Shown: positions 48,989 through 57,174 of the stretch, piece by piece
Layout: every line of letters begins with the position of its first letter
How positions within the stretch are numbered: the first letter of the stretch is position 1
Virus record (IMG/VR): IMGVR_UViG_3300044631_002422
Span: 1-64,000 of that record
Length of the DNA stretch: 64,000 bases
Reading direction: 5' to 3' (one strand)
Source of the DNA: a virus
Position numbers and translations under genes: made by a program
Notes under the pieces: generated by a model
The model's input: the letters and a program-made list of their open reading frames with translations, nothing else
What the model was told of the DNA's origin: nothing
Database searches by the model: none

Positions 48989-49314
48989 GAGAAAGTAAGT
49001 TTAGAATGTGGAATGTCGATGCTAACCGTTGGGCTGATATTGATGACTACTTTAGCGCAAAAAAGTTGATTTGGCAATTACGCACTGGACTCAAAGACCG
49101 TAACGGTCAAGAAATCTACGAAGGTGATTTAATTAACTTTTCTTGGCAGGCTGGACATAAAGAATTTTATGAATGCAAAAACCAAGAAGTATTTTATAGC
49201 AACGAATGTGCAAGTTTTGTTTTTGGCAAAGACGAAATTTGTATGCTTGACCGCGTAGTATATGATACTTTAGAAGTTGTTGGAAACGTATTTGAAAACC
49301 CGGAGTTATTATAA
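48985..49314 (+). CDS. YopX-like protein 2
   Basis: A 109-aa tandem paralogue: MRESKFRMWNVDANRW, TGLKDRNGQEIYEGDLI and VVGNVFENPELL. It lacks part of the N-terminal region of copy 1. Confidence 0.87.
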   Translation: MRESKFRMWNVDANRWADIDDYFSAKKLIWQLRTGLKDRNGQEIYEGDLINFSWQAGHKEFYECKNQEVFYSNECASFVFGKDEICMLDRVVYDTLEVVGNVFENPELL

Positions 49315-49454
49315 TGTACGGACCAAGCGAAGGACAATCATATGCCATTGGATGCTTAATGATTATACTTGTTATTCTATCTATATTTGGCGTAATGGAA
49401 ATTATTGATATCGTCAAATATGTTTTTTCTCATCTAAAATGGGTTGACAATTAA
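49314..49454 (+). CDS. 46-aa membrane protein
   Basis: MYGPSEGQSYAIGCLMIILV, one hydrophobic helix; TAATG overlap. Its end overlaps the next promoter. Confidence 0.55.
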   Translation: MYGPSEGQSYAIGCLMIILVILSIFGVMEIIDIVKYVFSHLKWVDN

Positions 49455-49471
49455 GATTGTTGTGGTATAAT
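49444..49471 (+). promoter_or_regulatory. Sigma70-type promoter
   Basis: TTGACA, 16 bases, TATAAT; drives 49512-51221. Confidence 0.75.
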
Positions 49472-49511
49472 GACGATAAAGGAGATTTAAAATGAAAGTG
49501 GAGATGAGCGA

Positions 49512-49793
49512 ATGAGCGAGTTTACAAAAGGACCGTGGCGGAAAGGCAATGTAGGCGAAATTATGCTGAATAACAAATACCGCGAAATCATTTCCGACGA
49601 CGGGAAGATTGGATTGGTGTACGGAATTATTGACCAAGACAACAAGGCCAACGCCAATCTCATCGCAGCCGCACCGGAGTTGTACGAGGCTCTTCAAAAG
49701 GTGCTTGACCAATCGTGGAATGGACCTATCGACGCGGAGCATCACGCGAGAAAACAGGCTGCTGCCGCACTAGCCAAAGCGAGGGGCGAATGA
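49512..49793 (+). CDS. 93-aa conserved phage protein
   Basis: FTKGPWRKG, ISDDGK and NANLIAAAPELYEALQKVL form the 'TKGPW...NA.LIAAAPELYEAL' plan of a very common phage protein, role unknown. A seven-codon leader (MKVEMSE) precedes it. Confidence 0.85.
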   Translation: MSEFTKGPWRKGNVGEIMLNNKYREIISDDGKIGLVYGIIDQDNKANANLIAAAPELYEALQKVLDQSWNGPIDAEHHARKQAAAALAKARGE

Positions 49794-50137
49794 GCGAGAT
49801 ACAAGCTGGCGAAGGATGGCGGTTGCTGGGGCCAGATGAATCGGTAGATGGTTTTGGCGACGAGCATAAAACATCAGAGGGCGTATGGATTAAAGTGCCG
49901 TCATACTTCACCCTCCGGAAAGCCGCAGATTTTATCGCCGTTCGCCGCCGCATCCCGGTCAAGCCGGAGGCGGTGGAGATAGACGGTCATCGAGTCAGCC
50001 TTGACAACGGGTTCGTGCGAATCGGCAGCTTATTTTCGCAGTACTATTTTTCGTCACGCACTGAGGCGATTCGCAAACTTGGCGAGTGGTGTATTGCTGT
50101 TGCCGACTGGCGAGAGGCACAAGGAGATAGTAAATGA
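49790..50137 (+). CDS. WRLLGPDE-family protein 1
   Basis: A 115-aa protein: MSEIQAGEGWRLLGPDE, then VRRRIPVKPEAVEI and the ending VADWREAQG. It is one of four paralogues (also 50134, 62390, 62799). The first part resembles the phage 'WRLLepgE.i..GDE' module. ATGA overlaps on both sides. Unknown role. Confidence 0.75.
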   Translation: MSEIQAGEGWRLLGPDESVDGFGDEHKTSEGVWIKVPSYFTLRKAADFIAVRRRIPVKPEAVEIDGHRVSLDNGFVRIGSLFSQYYFSSRTEAIRKLGEWCIAVADWREAQGDSK

Positions 50138-50505
50138 GCGAGATTGAAGCTGGCGATGGATGGCGATTGCTGGGGCCAGATGAGGTAATCAAGAAAGGGG
50201 ACGAAGTTTGCCCTTTGTTTAGCTTTATATGGTCAGAAGTCCCAGAGCAATTTATTGGCAAAGAGAATCAAGGCTCACAAATCCGTCGCCGCATCCCGGC
50301 CAAGCCGGAAGCGTTGGACATCTGGAACGCTTTTGAGGTGAGTGTGGGCTCAGGTGTTGCCGCGACCTTCGTTATCCGACAGATGGGAGCGTCGCAAGAC
50401 GAGTGGGACGTTGTTGTCGGCGATCTAAACGATGCCCGCCAACTAGCCGACTGGCTGACACGTTACGCCGACTGGCGAGAGGCACAGTATTTAAATGCAA
50501 AGTAA
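50134..50505 (+). CDS. WRLLGPDE-family protein 2
   Basis: A 123-aa paralogue: MSEIEAGDGWRLLGPDEVIK, IRRRIPAKPEALDIWNAFEV and LADWLTRYADWREAQ, closest to 62390. Confidence 0.75.
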   Translation: MSEIEAGDGWRLLGPDEVIKKGDEVCPLFSFIWSEVPEQFIGKENQGSQIRRRIPAKPEALDIWNAFEVSVGSGVAATFVIRQMGASQDEWDVVVGDLNDARQLADWLTRYADWREAQYLNAK

Positions 50506-50866
50506 AAAATGCATAAAATGCAATCAAGAACTTGACGTTTCTTCTTTTGCTAAAAGGGGCGGTGAAAATTATTTACGAACCGAGTGTAAAAGATGCAATA
50601 ACGAATCAACCAAAATAAGAAAGCTACTCAGGCAGCAAAACGAATCGCCGCCAGACAATTACTGCTGCCCAATATGCGGCAGAAACAACGAGCAATGCGC
50701 TGGCCAAGGCGGAAAAGAAATACCGGCTTGGGTTATTGACCATTGCCACAAAACAAATAAATTTAGAGGTTGGCTTTGCCATAAATGCAATCGTTCATTG
50801 GGTGGTTTCAATGATAGTATTGAGTTATTAAACAAAGCTATTGATTATTTAAAGAATTGGAGTTAA
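50495..50866 (+). CDS. Recombination endonuclease VII-like
   Basis: A 123-aa nuclease like T4 gp49: an N-terminal CIKC/CKRC pair, CCPICG, then VIDHCHKTNKFRGWLCHKCN and SLGGFNDSIELLNKAIDYL. It should cut branched DNA such as Holliday junctions during replication or packaging. Overlaps the previous gene by 11 bases. Confidence 0.9.
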   Translation: MQSKKCIKCNQELDVSSFAKRGGENYLRTECKRCNNESTKIRKLLRQQNESPPDNYCCPICGRNNEQCAGQGGKEIPAWVIDHCHKTNKFRGWLCHKCNRSLGGFNDSIELLNKAIDYLKNWS

Positions 50867-50867
50867 A

Positions 50868-51221
50868 ATGAAAGTTGCTGTATATGGAACATTGCGTCGT
50901 GGTTTTGGAAATCATAGACTTTTAGCACATTCTAAATTTTTAGGGCAAACAAAAACTGAACCAGTATTTACAATGTATGGTCATTTAGTTCCTTGGTTGT
51001 CTAATAATGGAACAACTTCTATTGTTGTTGAAGTTTACGAAGTTGATCAAACAATAATGGATTCGCTTGATTGGCTAGAAGGCTATCCGTCTTATTACAA
51101 TCGCCAGTTGATTAACACTGAATTTGGCGAAGCGTGGATTTATTTTATTGACAATAGAGATTCGGGTGCTATAATAGAAAGTGGCGACTGGGCCGAGTAT
51201 AGAAGGTCTGTGTTGCTTTAG
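50868..51221 (+). CDS. Gamma-glutamylcyclotransferase-like (AIG2) protein
   Basis: A 117-aa protein: VYGTLRRGFGNHRLL at the N-terminus and LDWLEGYPSYYNRQLI later are the GGCT/AIG2 signatures. Such enzymes remove gamma-glutamyl groups as 5-oxoproline. Together with the amidoligase and amidotransferase at 40-42 kb it may complete a gamma-glutamyl-type modification cycle; that link is inference as they are 9 kb apart. Confidence 0.85.
   Translation: MKVAVYGTLRRGFGNHRLLAHSKFLGQTKTEPVFTMYGHLVPWLSNNGTTSIVVEVYEVDQTIMDSLDWLEGYPSYYNRQLINTEFGEAWIYFIDNRDSGAIIESGDWAEYRRSVLL
51148..51175 (+). promoter_or_regulatory. Promoter for tRNA-Leu
   Basis: TTGACA, 16 bases, TATAAT inside the end of the GGCT gene, about 50 bases before the tRNA. 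Confidence 0.65.
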
Positions 51222-51259
51222 TATTTGGCGCGGTGGTGAAATGGCAGACACTCAGGACT

Positions 51260-51702
51260 CAAAAAGGGTCGGCTATCTCGAAAGGGATAGTTAGTAAGGT
51301 GTAAATTCGGTGAACGCTTAACAGATAATGCTGATGCCAACGCCGAGCGAAGCTCAAATAAATATTGGAACTGTAAACTGAGTTCGATTCTCAGGATGCT
51401 TGGTTGCTGTGTGGTTCGATTCCACAATGCTCTCTGGTGAGGGGACTGGTTCGAATCCAGTTGTTTGAGAACGTGTAGAGACTATAATCACCCACCTAAT
51501 GTAGATAGCAAATTATATTGCGGGGGCAGACATAGTAGAGTGTATATCTCGTCTACCTATCTATAATGGTGAAGGCATAGTCCAGACCACAAACATGGAA
51601 GATTCTCTCAGTGAGACAGAAACTCACGTTAATCAAACAAACAGAGTGGGGAGAGTGAGAGATAAAATATCCCCCATTGGCGGTGAAAACCGTAGTGGTA
51701 AG
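51260..51702 (+). ncRNA. Group I intron in tRNA-Leu (443 nt)
   Basis: Exon 1 ends in T and the intron ends in G, as group I rules require. The 5' exon GACT pairs with GGTC at 51267-51270, giving the expected U-G pair at the splice site (P1). The P7/R element is TGTAGAGACTATA at about 51473-51486 and the S element AAGGCATAGTCCAGA at 51572. No intron protein is encoded. The site, between bases 33 and 34 by this reading, is next to the known insertion site of cyanobacterial tRNA-Leu(UAA) introns. Confidence 0.85.
51378..51461 (+). repeat. Three T-arm-like hairpins inside the intron
   Basis: CTGAG-TTCGATT-CTCAG (51378-51394), TGTGG-TTCGATT-CCACA (51410-51426) and ACTGG-TTCGAAT-CCAGT (51445-51461). 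Each is a perfect five-pair stem with a seven-base tRNA T loop, spaced 32-35 bases apart, between the Q and R parts of the intron. Confidence 0.85.
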
Positions 51703-51779
51703 TAAAATCCTGTGGGAATTAAATCCCGTGCGGGTTCGAGTCCCGCTCGCGCTATTTCTCTATATTTTTTAAAAATGTT

Positions 51780-51808
51780 TTGTAAACAGTCAATCCTTTG
51801 CCGATAAT
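51780..51808 (+). promoter_or_regulatory. Weak promoter candidate
   Basis: TTGTAA, 17 bases, GATAAT with GCCGATAA; before the DUF3445-like gene. Confidence 0.4.
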
Positions 51809-51853
51809 ACTAAGTATTCAAATGTAAATGAATCTTAATATAGAGAAAGTAAA

Positions 51854-52597
51854 ATGTACCATCCGTACAAAAAAGGATATAGTGTACTACCGGCATTGGA
51901 AAAGTTAGATGGACCTATTTTTCACAAGGATGTTTTTTACGATGAATACATTGAAGCAAAAATTGAAATCTCAAAAAAAAGAAATCTTCTACTTTATAGT
52001 AACATTAGTAAAGATATACTTTATTGTGCAGAATCTGTAATAAAAGAAAATGCCGATTGGGTTAATCCAAATTACAGTTTTGGCGATATATGTATGCAGC
52101 TACAAGAAGATGTAGCAATTCATAGAATTGATAGAGCTACAAATTCTAATTGGTTAGCAGCATCGCATATTGCATTTCCATCGAGTTGGCGTCCAGAAGA
52201 AAAAATTGGAAAGGGATTAGAAGAAATTCATCAACCAGTACCGGGAATGAATTTAAAAAATAGCTACAGGTTAGCTGAAACTTCTTGTCGTCTTGGCCCA
52301 TTCCAAAGATTCGTTTGGTCGCCAATTTTTGAGTATAGATTGGATTTTCATCCAGATAATCCAAAACAAAAGTTTGACCCAAAAAATCCAAAAATCTATG
52401 TTAAAGTAGAAAAGCAGATTACATATCCTTTGTTGGATGTTGATGCTTTTCTTTTTGTTTTAAGACAATACATTGTAGAGCCAGACCTTATTGACTTATA
52501 TAGAACGTGTTGTACAATGACACCAGAACAAAAGAAATACAAAGGTATAACCGATGAATTTCTTGATTTTTTATTTTTGTGGTTGGATCAAAGCTAA
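51854..52597 (+). CDS. DUF3445-like protein (haem-dependent demethylase family)
   Basis: A 247-aa protein. ICMQLQEDVAIHRI, ASHIAFPSSWRPEEKIGKGLEEIHQPVPGMN split over residues 75-135, and KVEKQITYPLLDVDAFLFVLRQYI near 190-215 match the plan of DUF3445. A studied member of that family is a haem-dependent oxidative N-demethylase. Phage copies are, to my knowledge, unusual. It heads a four-gene block with UV endonuclease, a UDP-sugar dehydrogenase part and GMP reductase. Substrate cannot be read from the sequence. Confidence 0.75.
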   Translation: MYHPYKKGYSVLPALEKLDGPIFHKDVFYDEYIEAKIEISKKRNLLLYSNISKDILYCAESVIKENADWVNPNYSFGDICMQLQEDVAIHRIDRATNSNWLAASHIAFPSSWRPEEKIGKGLEEIHQPVPGMNLKNSYRLAETSCRLGPFQRFVWSPIFEYRLDFHPDNPKQKFDPKNPKIYVKVEKQITYPLLDVDAFLFVLRQYIVEPDLIDLYRTCCTMTPEQKKYKGITDEFLDFLFLWLDQS

Positions 52598-52609
52598 ACG
52601 GAGATTTTG

Positions 52610-53638
52610 ATGTATAATTTGTGCTGTATAAGTAACGAGCTAAAAGAACAAGGTTACTCATTCAAGACCATGACTTGGAAAAGATTTTGCCAACTTTCAG
52701 AATTGCATGGGCGAGGATATGCAATAATGGAGCTTGGGTATCGTTATTTAAACAATATAAAAGTTACACATCAAATCATAAAACATTGTCATAAACACGG
52801 ATGGGGATATCGCGTATCATCAGACCTTTTTCCTCTTTTAACTCATCCAGAAGCAAAATTCTTGCTCAAGAATATTCCACAGTATGACGATATTTTTGAA
52901 GAGTTTCGTGCTATACGAAACGGTAATTACAATGTGCGTTTATCTACTCATCCAGACCAATTCAATGTGCTTGCAAGTAATAATTTAGAGTCTGTGCGTA
53001 AAACAATTCAAGAACTATCGAATCATGGAATGGTTATGGATTTATTAGGATGTGAACAAAATTATAACAATCCAATAAATATTCATGTCAATTGCGCCGA
53101 TGGTGAGCCAGAAGATATTGCCATGCGATTTACATACTGGCTTGCTGCCGCGCCACACAACGTGCGGTCACGACTTGTTGTAGAAAATGAAGATAAGGGT
53201 ATATGGACCGTAAGTAATCTACTTAGATATTTCTGGGAAGAATACGGAATTCCAATAACGTTTGATAATCTGCATCATAAATGTAATCCTTGTGGTATGT
53301 CGGAAGAATTAGCTATGGCGCATTGTGCTGGAACATGGTATCATTATGGAGCAAAGCCGCTATTCCACTACAGCGAATCTTGCCCAAACAACAAAAACAA
53401 ACGCGCTCATGCTGATATGCCAACAAACATTCCTCCATCAGATAAATATGATTGGGATGTCGAATTAAAAAATAAGGATAAAGCGATACGTCATTTATAT
53501 TTAATTGAACTTATGCGAGAATCTGAATTACTTGGTGAATGGGCTGCTGATGTTGGTCCGCAGCGAGGCCCAAGTAGTGTTGCAAAAATAAATGCAGAAA
53601 CAAAATCTGTTAACATTCAGTTGAAGGAATTATCATGA
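52610..53638 (+). CDS. uvsE: UV-damage endonuclease (UvdE/UvsE)
   Basis: A 342-aa TIM-barrel endonuclease: RLSTHPDQFNVLAS, NPINIHVNCADGEPE, RLVVENEDKGIWTV and ITFDNLHHKCN hold the metal ligands His, Glu and Asp. It nicks DNA 5' of UV photoproducts and other lesions. ATG at 52610 is used after CGGAGATTTTG; a TTG three bases earlier is less likely. ATGA overlap with the next gene. Confidence 0.92.
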   Translation: MYNLCCISNELKEQGYSFKTMTWKRFCQLSELHGRGYAIMELGYRYLNNIKVTHQIIKHCHKHGWGYRVSSDLFPLLTHPEAKFLLKNIPQYDDIFEEFRAIRNGNYNVRLSTHPDQFNVLASNNLESVRKTIQELSNHGMVMDLLGCEQNYNNPINIHVNCADGEPEDIAMRFTYWLAAAPHNVRSRLVVENEDKGIWTVSNLLRYFWEEYGIPITFDNLHHKCNPCGMSEELAMAHCAGTWYHYGAKPLFHYSESCPNNKNKRAHADMPTNIPPSDKYDWDVELKNKDKAIRHLYLIELMRESELLGEWAADVGPQRGPSSVAKINAETKSVNIQLKELS

Positions 53639-54447
53639 CTTATAAAGTAGGAATAATTGGCCGGGGTTTTGTTGGAGGAGCAATTGAATCTTATCTTAAA
53701 GATAAATGCGATGTTGTATCTTATGACATACGCGACTCTTTAGATGCTGACCAAGGCTACAAAAATGTAGTTGATCACTCTGAAATTATTTATGTTTGCG
53801 TTCCTACACCACAAAATAGTGATGGTAGTTTTTGTAAAGATATTTTGGAACAAAGTATAAGACTAATAGATTTTCATGCTGCGCAAAAATCAACTCAACC
53901 AATTGTTGTAATAAAGTCAACAATGTCTCCGGGAACATTTGATGATCTTTACAATATTTACAAGAACATTGAAATGGTTGTCAACCCAGAGTTTTTGACT
54001 GAACGAACAGCCAAGAAAGATGTTCAAAACACAAAAAAACATTTGATTGGAGGTTATTCAATCAATGCTGCACATCCCGTTATGGAGTTCATTTGGTCGA
54101 TGTGGCCTAGTACAGATTGTTTTTATGTAGAACCAACTGAAGCTGAACTAATAAAATATATTACAAACTCTTTTTTTGCAGTAAAAGTTTCATTTGCAAA
54201 TCATATACATGACTTGTGCGAGTCGCTTGGTATTGATTACGAAAGTATTTCTGATACAATGATCCAAGTAGATCCAAGGGTTGGCGATCTTCATTGGAAA
54301 GTTCCCGGTCCAGATGGAAAGCTTGGATTTGGAGGAAGATGTTTTCCAAAAGACTTGAATAGTATGATTGAACTATTCAATAAGCTTGAGCTTGATTGCG
54401 ATGTTCTTTCTGCTGCCCAAAATTACAATTTAAAAATAAGGGATTGA
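53635..54447 (+). CDS. Truncated UDP-glucose/GDP-mannose dehydrogenase-like
   Basis: A 270-aa protein. The Rossmann opening is VGIIGRGFVGGAIESYL, then VPTPQNSDGSF, VVNPEFLTERTAKKD and the catalytic-Cys segment GFGGRCFPKDLNSM. The family is usually 400-450 aa; here the C-terminal UDP-binding domain is missing, yet the active site Cys, Lys and helix are intact. Either it acts on another substrate or with a partner. Located between UvdE and GMP reductase. Confidence 0.85.
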   Translation: MTYKVGIIGRGFVGGAIESYLKDKCDVVSYDIRDSLDADQGYKNVVDHSEIIYVCVPTPQNSDGSFCKDILEQSIRLIDFHAAQKSTQPIVVIKSTMSPGTFDDLYNIYKNIEMVVNPEFLTERTAKKDVQNTKKHLIGGYSINAAHPVMEFIWSMWPSTDCFYVEPTEAELIKYITNSFFAVKVSFANHIHDLCESLGIDYESISDTMIQVDPRVGDLHWKVPGPDGKLGFGGRCFPKDLNSMIELFNKLELDCDVLSAAQNYNLKIRD

Positions 54448-54448
54448 T

Positions 54449-55504
54449 ATGAAGATAGTTGATGAAGTTAAACTTGATTTTGATGACATACTTCTTGTTC
54501 CAGCGAGATCACCAGCAGCAAGCCGAAAAGAAGTTGAGCTTAAACGGTTGTTTAAGTTTTTTCATTCTCCCCGACAATGGTATGGCATACCAATCATGGC
54601 AGCGAATATGGATGTTACAGGCACGTTTGCTATGGGCAATTCTTTATTGAACTGGTGTGCTGTTACCTGTCTTCACAAACATTATCCAATTGAAGAGGTA
54701 GTAAAATACTATAAGTCAAATAATGTTCAAAACAATGTTTGGATGAGCATTGGAATGAATCAAGAAAAAGATATCGACAGGCTTATTGCAGTCGAAGATG
54801 CTACAGATTACTCTCCAAATATTTGTATTGATATTGCAAACGGTTATACCGAAAAGTTTGTTGAGTGGTGTGCAAAAGTAAGAAGTGTTTTCAAAGATTC
54901 AATTATTATGGCTGGTAATGTTTGTACTCCAGAAATGGTGCAGGAGTTGATTCTGCATGGCGGAGTCGATATAGTTAAGGTTGGAATTGGACCGGGAAGC
55001 GCGTGTCTGACTCGTCATATGACTGGTGTGGGATTCCCGCAACTTTCAGCGATTATAGAGTGTAGTCATGCTGCTCATGGACTCAAAAGCGGAGAAGGCA
55101 GAATGGGATTGATTTGTGCTGATGGCGGATGTAGAATACCAGCAGACGTATGCAAAGCTTTCGCTGCCAACGCTGATTTTGTTATGCTTGGAGGAATGTT
55201 TGCAGGAGCAGATGAGTGTGATGGTGAATGGATAACCCAAGGCGATAAAAAATATCTAACATTTTACGGAATGTCATCGCAAAAAGCACAATATAAGCAT
55301 AACGGAGGAATGGCTACCTACAAAGCCAGTGAGGGTCGCGTCAAAAAAGTAGCTCATAAAGGTTCTGCCAATGATATTATGTCAGAAATTTGCGGTGGTC
55401 TTCGTAGCTGTTGTGCTTATACTGGCGCTATTTGCTTGAAAGATTTGCCAAAATGTGCAAAAGCTGTCCGTGTTAACCGAGTTCATTTTGATAATACGGT
55501 TTAA
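54449..55504 (+). CDS. guaC: GMP reductase
   Basis: A 351-aa enzyme of the IMPDH/GMPR family. DFDDILLVP at the start, MAANMDVTGTFAM, then KVGIGPGSACLTRHMTGVGF with the catalytic Cys, CADGGCRIPADV, FVMLGGMFAGADE and YGMSSQKAQYKH follow the GuaC plan; no CBS domains are present. It turns GMP to IMP with NADPH. In a phage it may shift the guanine/adenine pool or feed a base modification. Confidence 0.9.
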   Translation: MKIVDEVKLDFDDILLVPARSPAASRKEVELKRLFKFFHSPRQWYGIPIMAANMDVTGTFAMGNSLLNWCAVTCLHKHYPIEEVVKYYKSNNVQNNVWMSIGMNQEKDIDRLIAVEDATDYSPNICIDIANGYTEKFVEWCAKVRSVFKDSIIMAGNVCTPEMVQELILHGGVDIVKVGIGPGSACLTRHMTGVGFPQLSAIIECSHAAHGLKSGEGRMGLICADGGCRIPADVCKAFAANADFVMLGGMFAGADECDGEWITQGDKKYLTFYGMSSQKAQYKHNGGMATYKASEGRVKKVAHKGSANDIMSEICGGLRSCCAYTGAICLKDLPKCAKAVRVNRVHFDNTV

Positions 55505-55549
55505 AATGTGTATAAAGCATCAAATGCGAGCTTTATTTTAGGTAAAATA

Positions 55550-55834
55550 ATGGACAAAGAAAAACTAATAAAAACCATAAATTCAATTTATGAATGGCCC
55601 ATAACAGAAGAAAAAATACTTGAGGTTTATGATAACTTCAAGAATATAATCAAATGTGGCGATATAGAAACTATTGAATTCATGGAAAATGTAATCAAAT
55701 TTGACAAAAAACGAAGAATGGAATACAGAAACTATCTAGCTTCAATTGGTTTTGAATTAAGGCCAAACGAACTAGACCAGTATATTTTATTGATGATTAT
55801 TGCTATGTTAGATACGGTAAAAATTAATGGCTAG
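55550..55834 (+). CDS. 94-aa helical protein, unknown
   Basis: MDKEKLIKTINSIYEWPITE...; start after TTTTAGGTAAAATA. An upstream GTG at 55508 in frame is possible. ATGG overlap with the next gene by eight bases. Confidence 0.65.
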   Translation: MDKEKLIKTINSIYEWPITEEKILEVYDNFKNIIKCGDIETIEFMENVIKFDKKRRMEYRNYLASIGFELRPNELDQYILLMIIAMLDTVKING

Positions 55835-57173
55835 ATCAAGACTTGGACACGGATTTAAATGTTGCAAAGAAGAAAGTAGTTCTAGCTCTAGTTCATCTAG
55901 TTCCATTTCAACTGGAACGGCCAGTTCATCTACTTCTACTGGCGGTCCAAGTGGCGATTGTCCATGTTTAGTTTACTCTGAAAAGTTTTTAGCTTTTGAC
56001 TCCTGTGACCCACAGGAAGACAGAATCGGCGCGATTAGTATAAATATGTCGCCAACTAGAGTTTGCGGCAATCAAAATTTTACAATTAGCTTTACAATAA
56101 GAAATGAAACTGGTGGTACTTGGACTTCAACAAATGATGATTCTTTTGTTTACTTGGCGGTTGTAAACACCAATGGAAATTCATGTACTTTATGTTCTGA
56201 TATTGATTATGTAAGCGCAAGCCCATCTCCACTTAGAACAAATCTTACCGGTGGAAATGTAGGATGCGCAATCATGCAAATAGATTGGTCTATAAACCTT
56301 GCCAACAACTCAGAAACTTCTTACTCGGCTACATTTACTATGGGTACAATTTGTAACTGTACCGACCCAGTTATTTTTGAAGTTGGTGTTGTGAGAGGCT
56401 GTCGCGCAACACTTTCTGCTGTATGCGATCCATGTCAACCATCTCCTTGTGTTGGTAATTGTCAGGTAAATAAACCATCAACAGCAACTGGTTCTGGCGG
56501 TCAGTTTTGGGATATACTATCCTCTACATATAATACGGCTAATGGCAACTGGTCACTAACAGCTGTTGCTAAAACCCCTACTGGTGTTGGAGCTAGTAGT
56601 TTTAGCAGTGGTCAAGTAAGTAGTACCGGAGGAGCAAACGCTGCAATTAGTTCACACGTTCCAGCTGCAAATTTTGGCGGTACAGCATATCCCGTCGGAA
56701 CAGTAGTTACAATAAATGGAACATCAACTCCGCCGACTTCTGCGAATTGTTCAACTTGGGGATTTGGTTTAGTTACATACGCTATAGTTTATCTTCCAGC
56801 AACTTGGACTTCAGAAATTTGTGCATCAGATTTTAATCCTATGAATTTTTTAGATCAGGAAAATTATTCATATTCTAGCAATAGATCGTTATCTAGCGGA
56901 TCTGGAGATATATCTTCAATATCAAGCTTTTCACTGACTTTAAATTCAGAAAAATGTTGCGACGGAGCGTGTGTGGTTGATTGTGAAAATGGACAAGTTA
57001 TTAGAACTATTTTTGATGATTGTGCTGGAAGAATATCAGACAGTGGAGAATCGTGTAATTGTCAGTCCGGTTTCGATCTAAATGTTTGTTATGAAAAACC
57101 AGATGGTCCCCTTGTAATTAAGTGTGGATACAAAGATTCCTCTTTGAATTATATTGTTTGTGGAGATGTTTGA
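55827..57173 (+). CDS. Poly-Ser, Cys-rich surface-type protein
   Basis: A 448-aa protein. Residues 12-40 are KCCKEES followed by a Ser run and Ser/Thr/Gly linker. The rest is beta-rich with over 20 Cys, many in pairs (CCDGACVVDC, CDPCQPSPCVGNCQ). It looks like an extracellular or virion-surface protein with disulfides or metal sites. It is adjacent to a glycosyltransferase, and its Ser run could be a glycosylation region. No family recognised. Confidence 0.68.
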   Translation: MARSRLGHGFKCCKEESSSSSSSSSSISTGTASSSTSTGGPSGDCPCLVYSEKFLAFDSCDPQEDRIGAISINMSPTRVCGNQNFTISFTIRNETGGTWTSTNDDSFVYLAVVNTNGNSCTLCSDIDYVSASPSPLRTNLTGGNVGCAIMQIDWSINLANNSETSYSATFTMGTICNCTDPVIFEVGVVRGCRATLSAVCDPCQPSPCVGNCQVNKPSTATGSGGQFWDILSSTYNTANGNWSLTAVAKTPTGVGASSFSSGQVSSTGGANAAISSHVPAANFGGTAYPVGTVVTINGTSTPPTSANCSTWGFGLVTYAIVYLPATWTSEICASDFNPMNFLDQENYSYSSNRSLSSGSGDISSISSFSLTLNSEKCCDGACVVDCENGQVIRTIFDDCAGRISDSGESCNCQSGFDLNVCYEKPDGPLVIKCGYKDSSLNYIVCGDV

Positions 57174-57174
57174 A

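Larger units (their letters stand above)
51227..51754 (+). tRNA. tRNA-Leu(TAA) interrupted by a group I intron
   Basis: Exon 1 is 51227-51259 and exon 2 is 51703-51754. Acceptor GGCGCGG/TCGCGCT (two G-T), anticodon stem CAGGA/TCCTG, loop CTTAAAA after splicing, giving anticodon TAA. A long variable arm GGGA..TCCC shows class II, and the T arm is GCGGG-TTCGAGT-CCCGC. Discriminator A. Leucine identity agrees with the variable arm. Confidence 0.87.

Noticed and set aside
51227-51754. Anticodon CAA for the intron-containing tRNA-Leu
   Set aside because: Would need the intron to end in A or T; the terminal-G rule and P1 U-G pair favour TAA.
56039-56046. TATAAATA on the plus strand
   Set aside because: Lies inside the Cys-rich protein gene with no unit behind it; likely chance.
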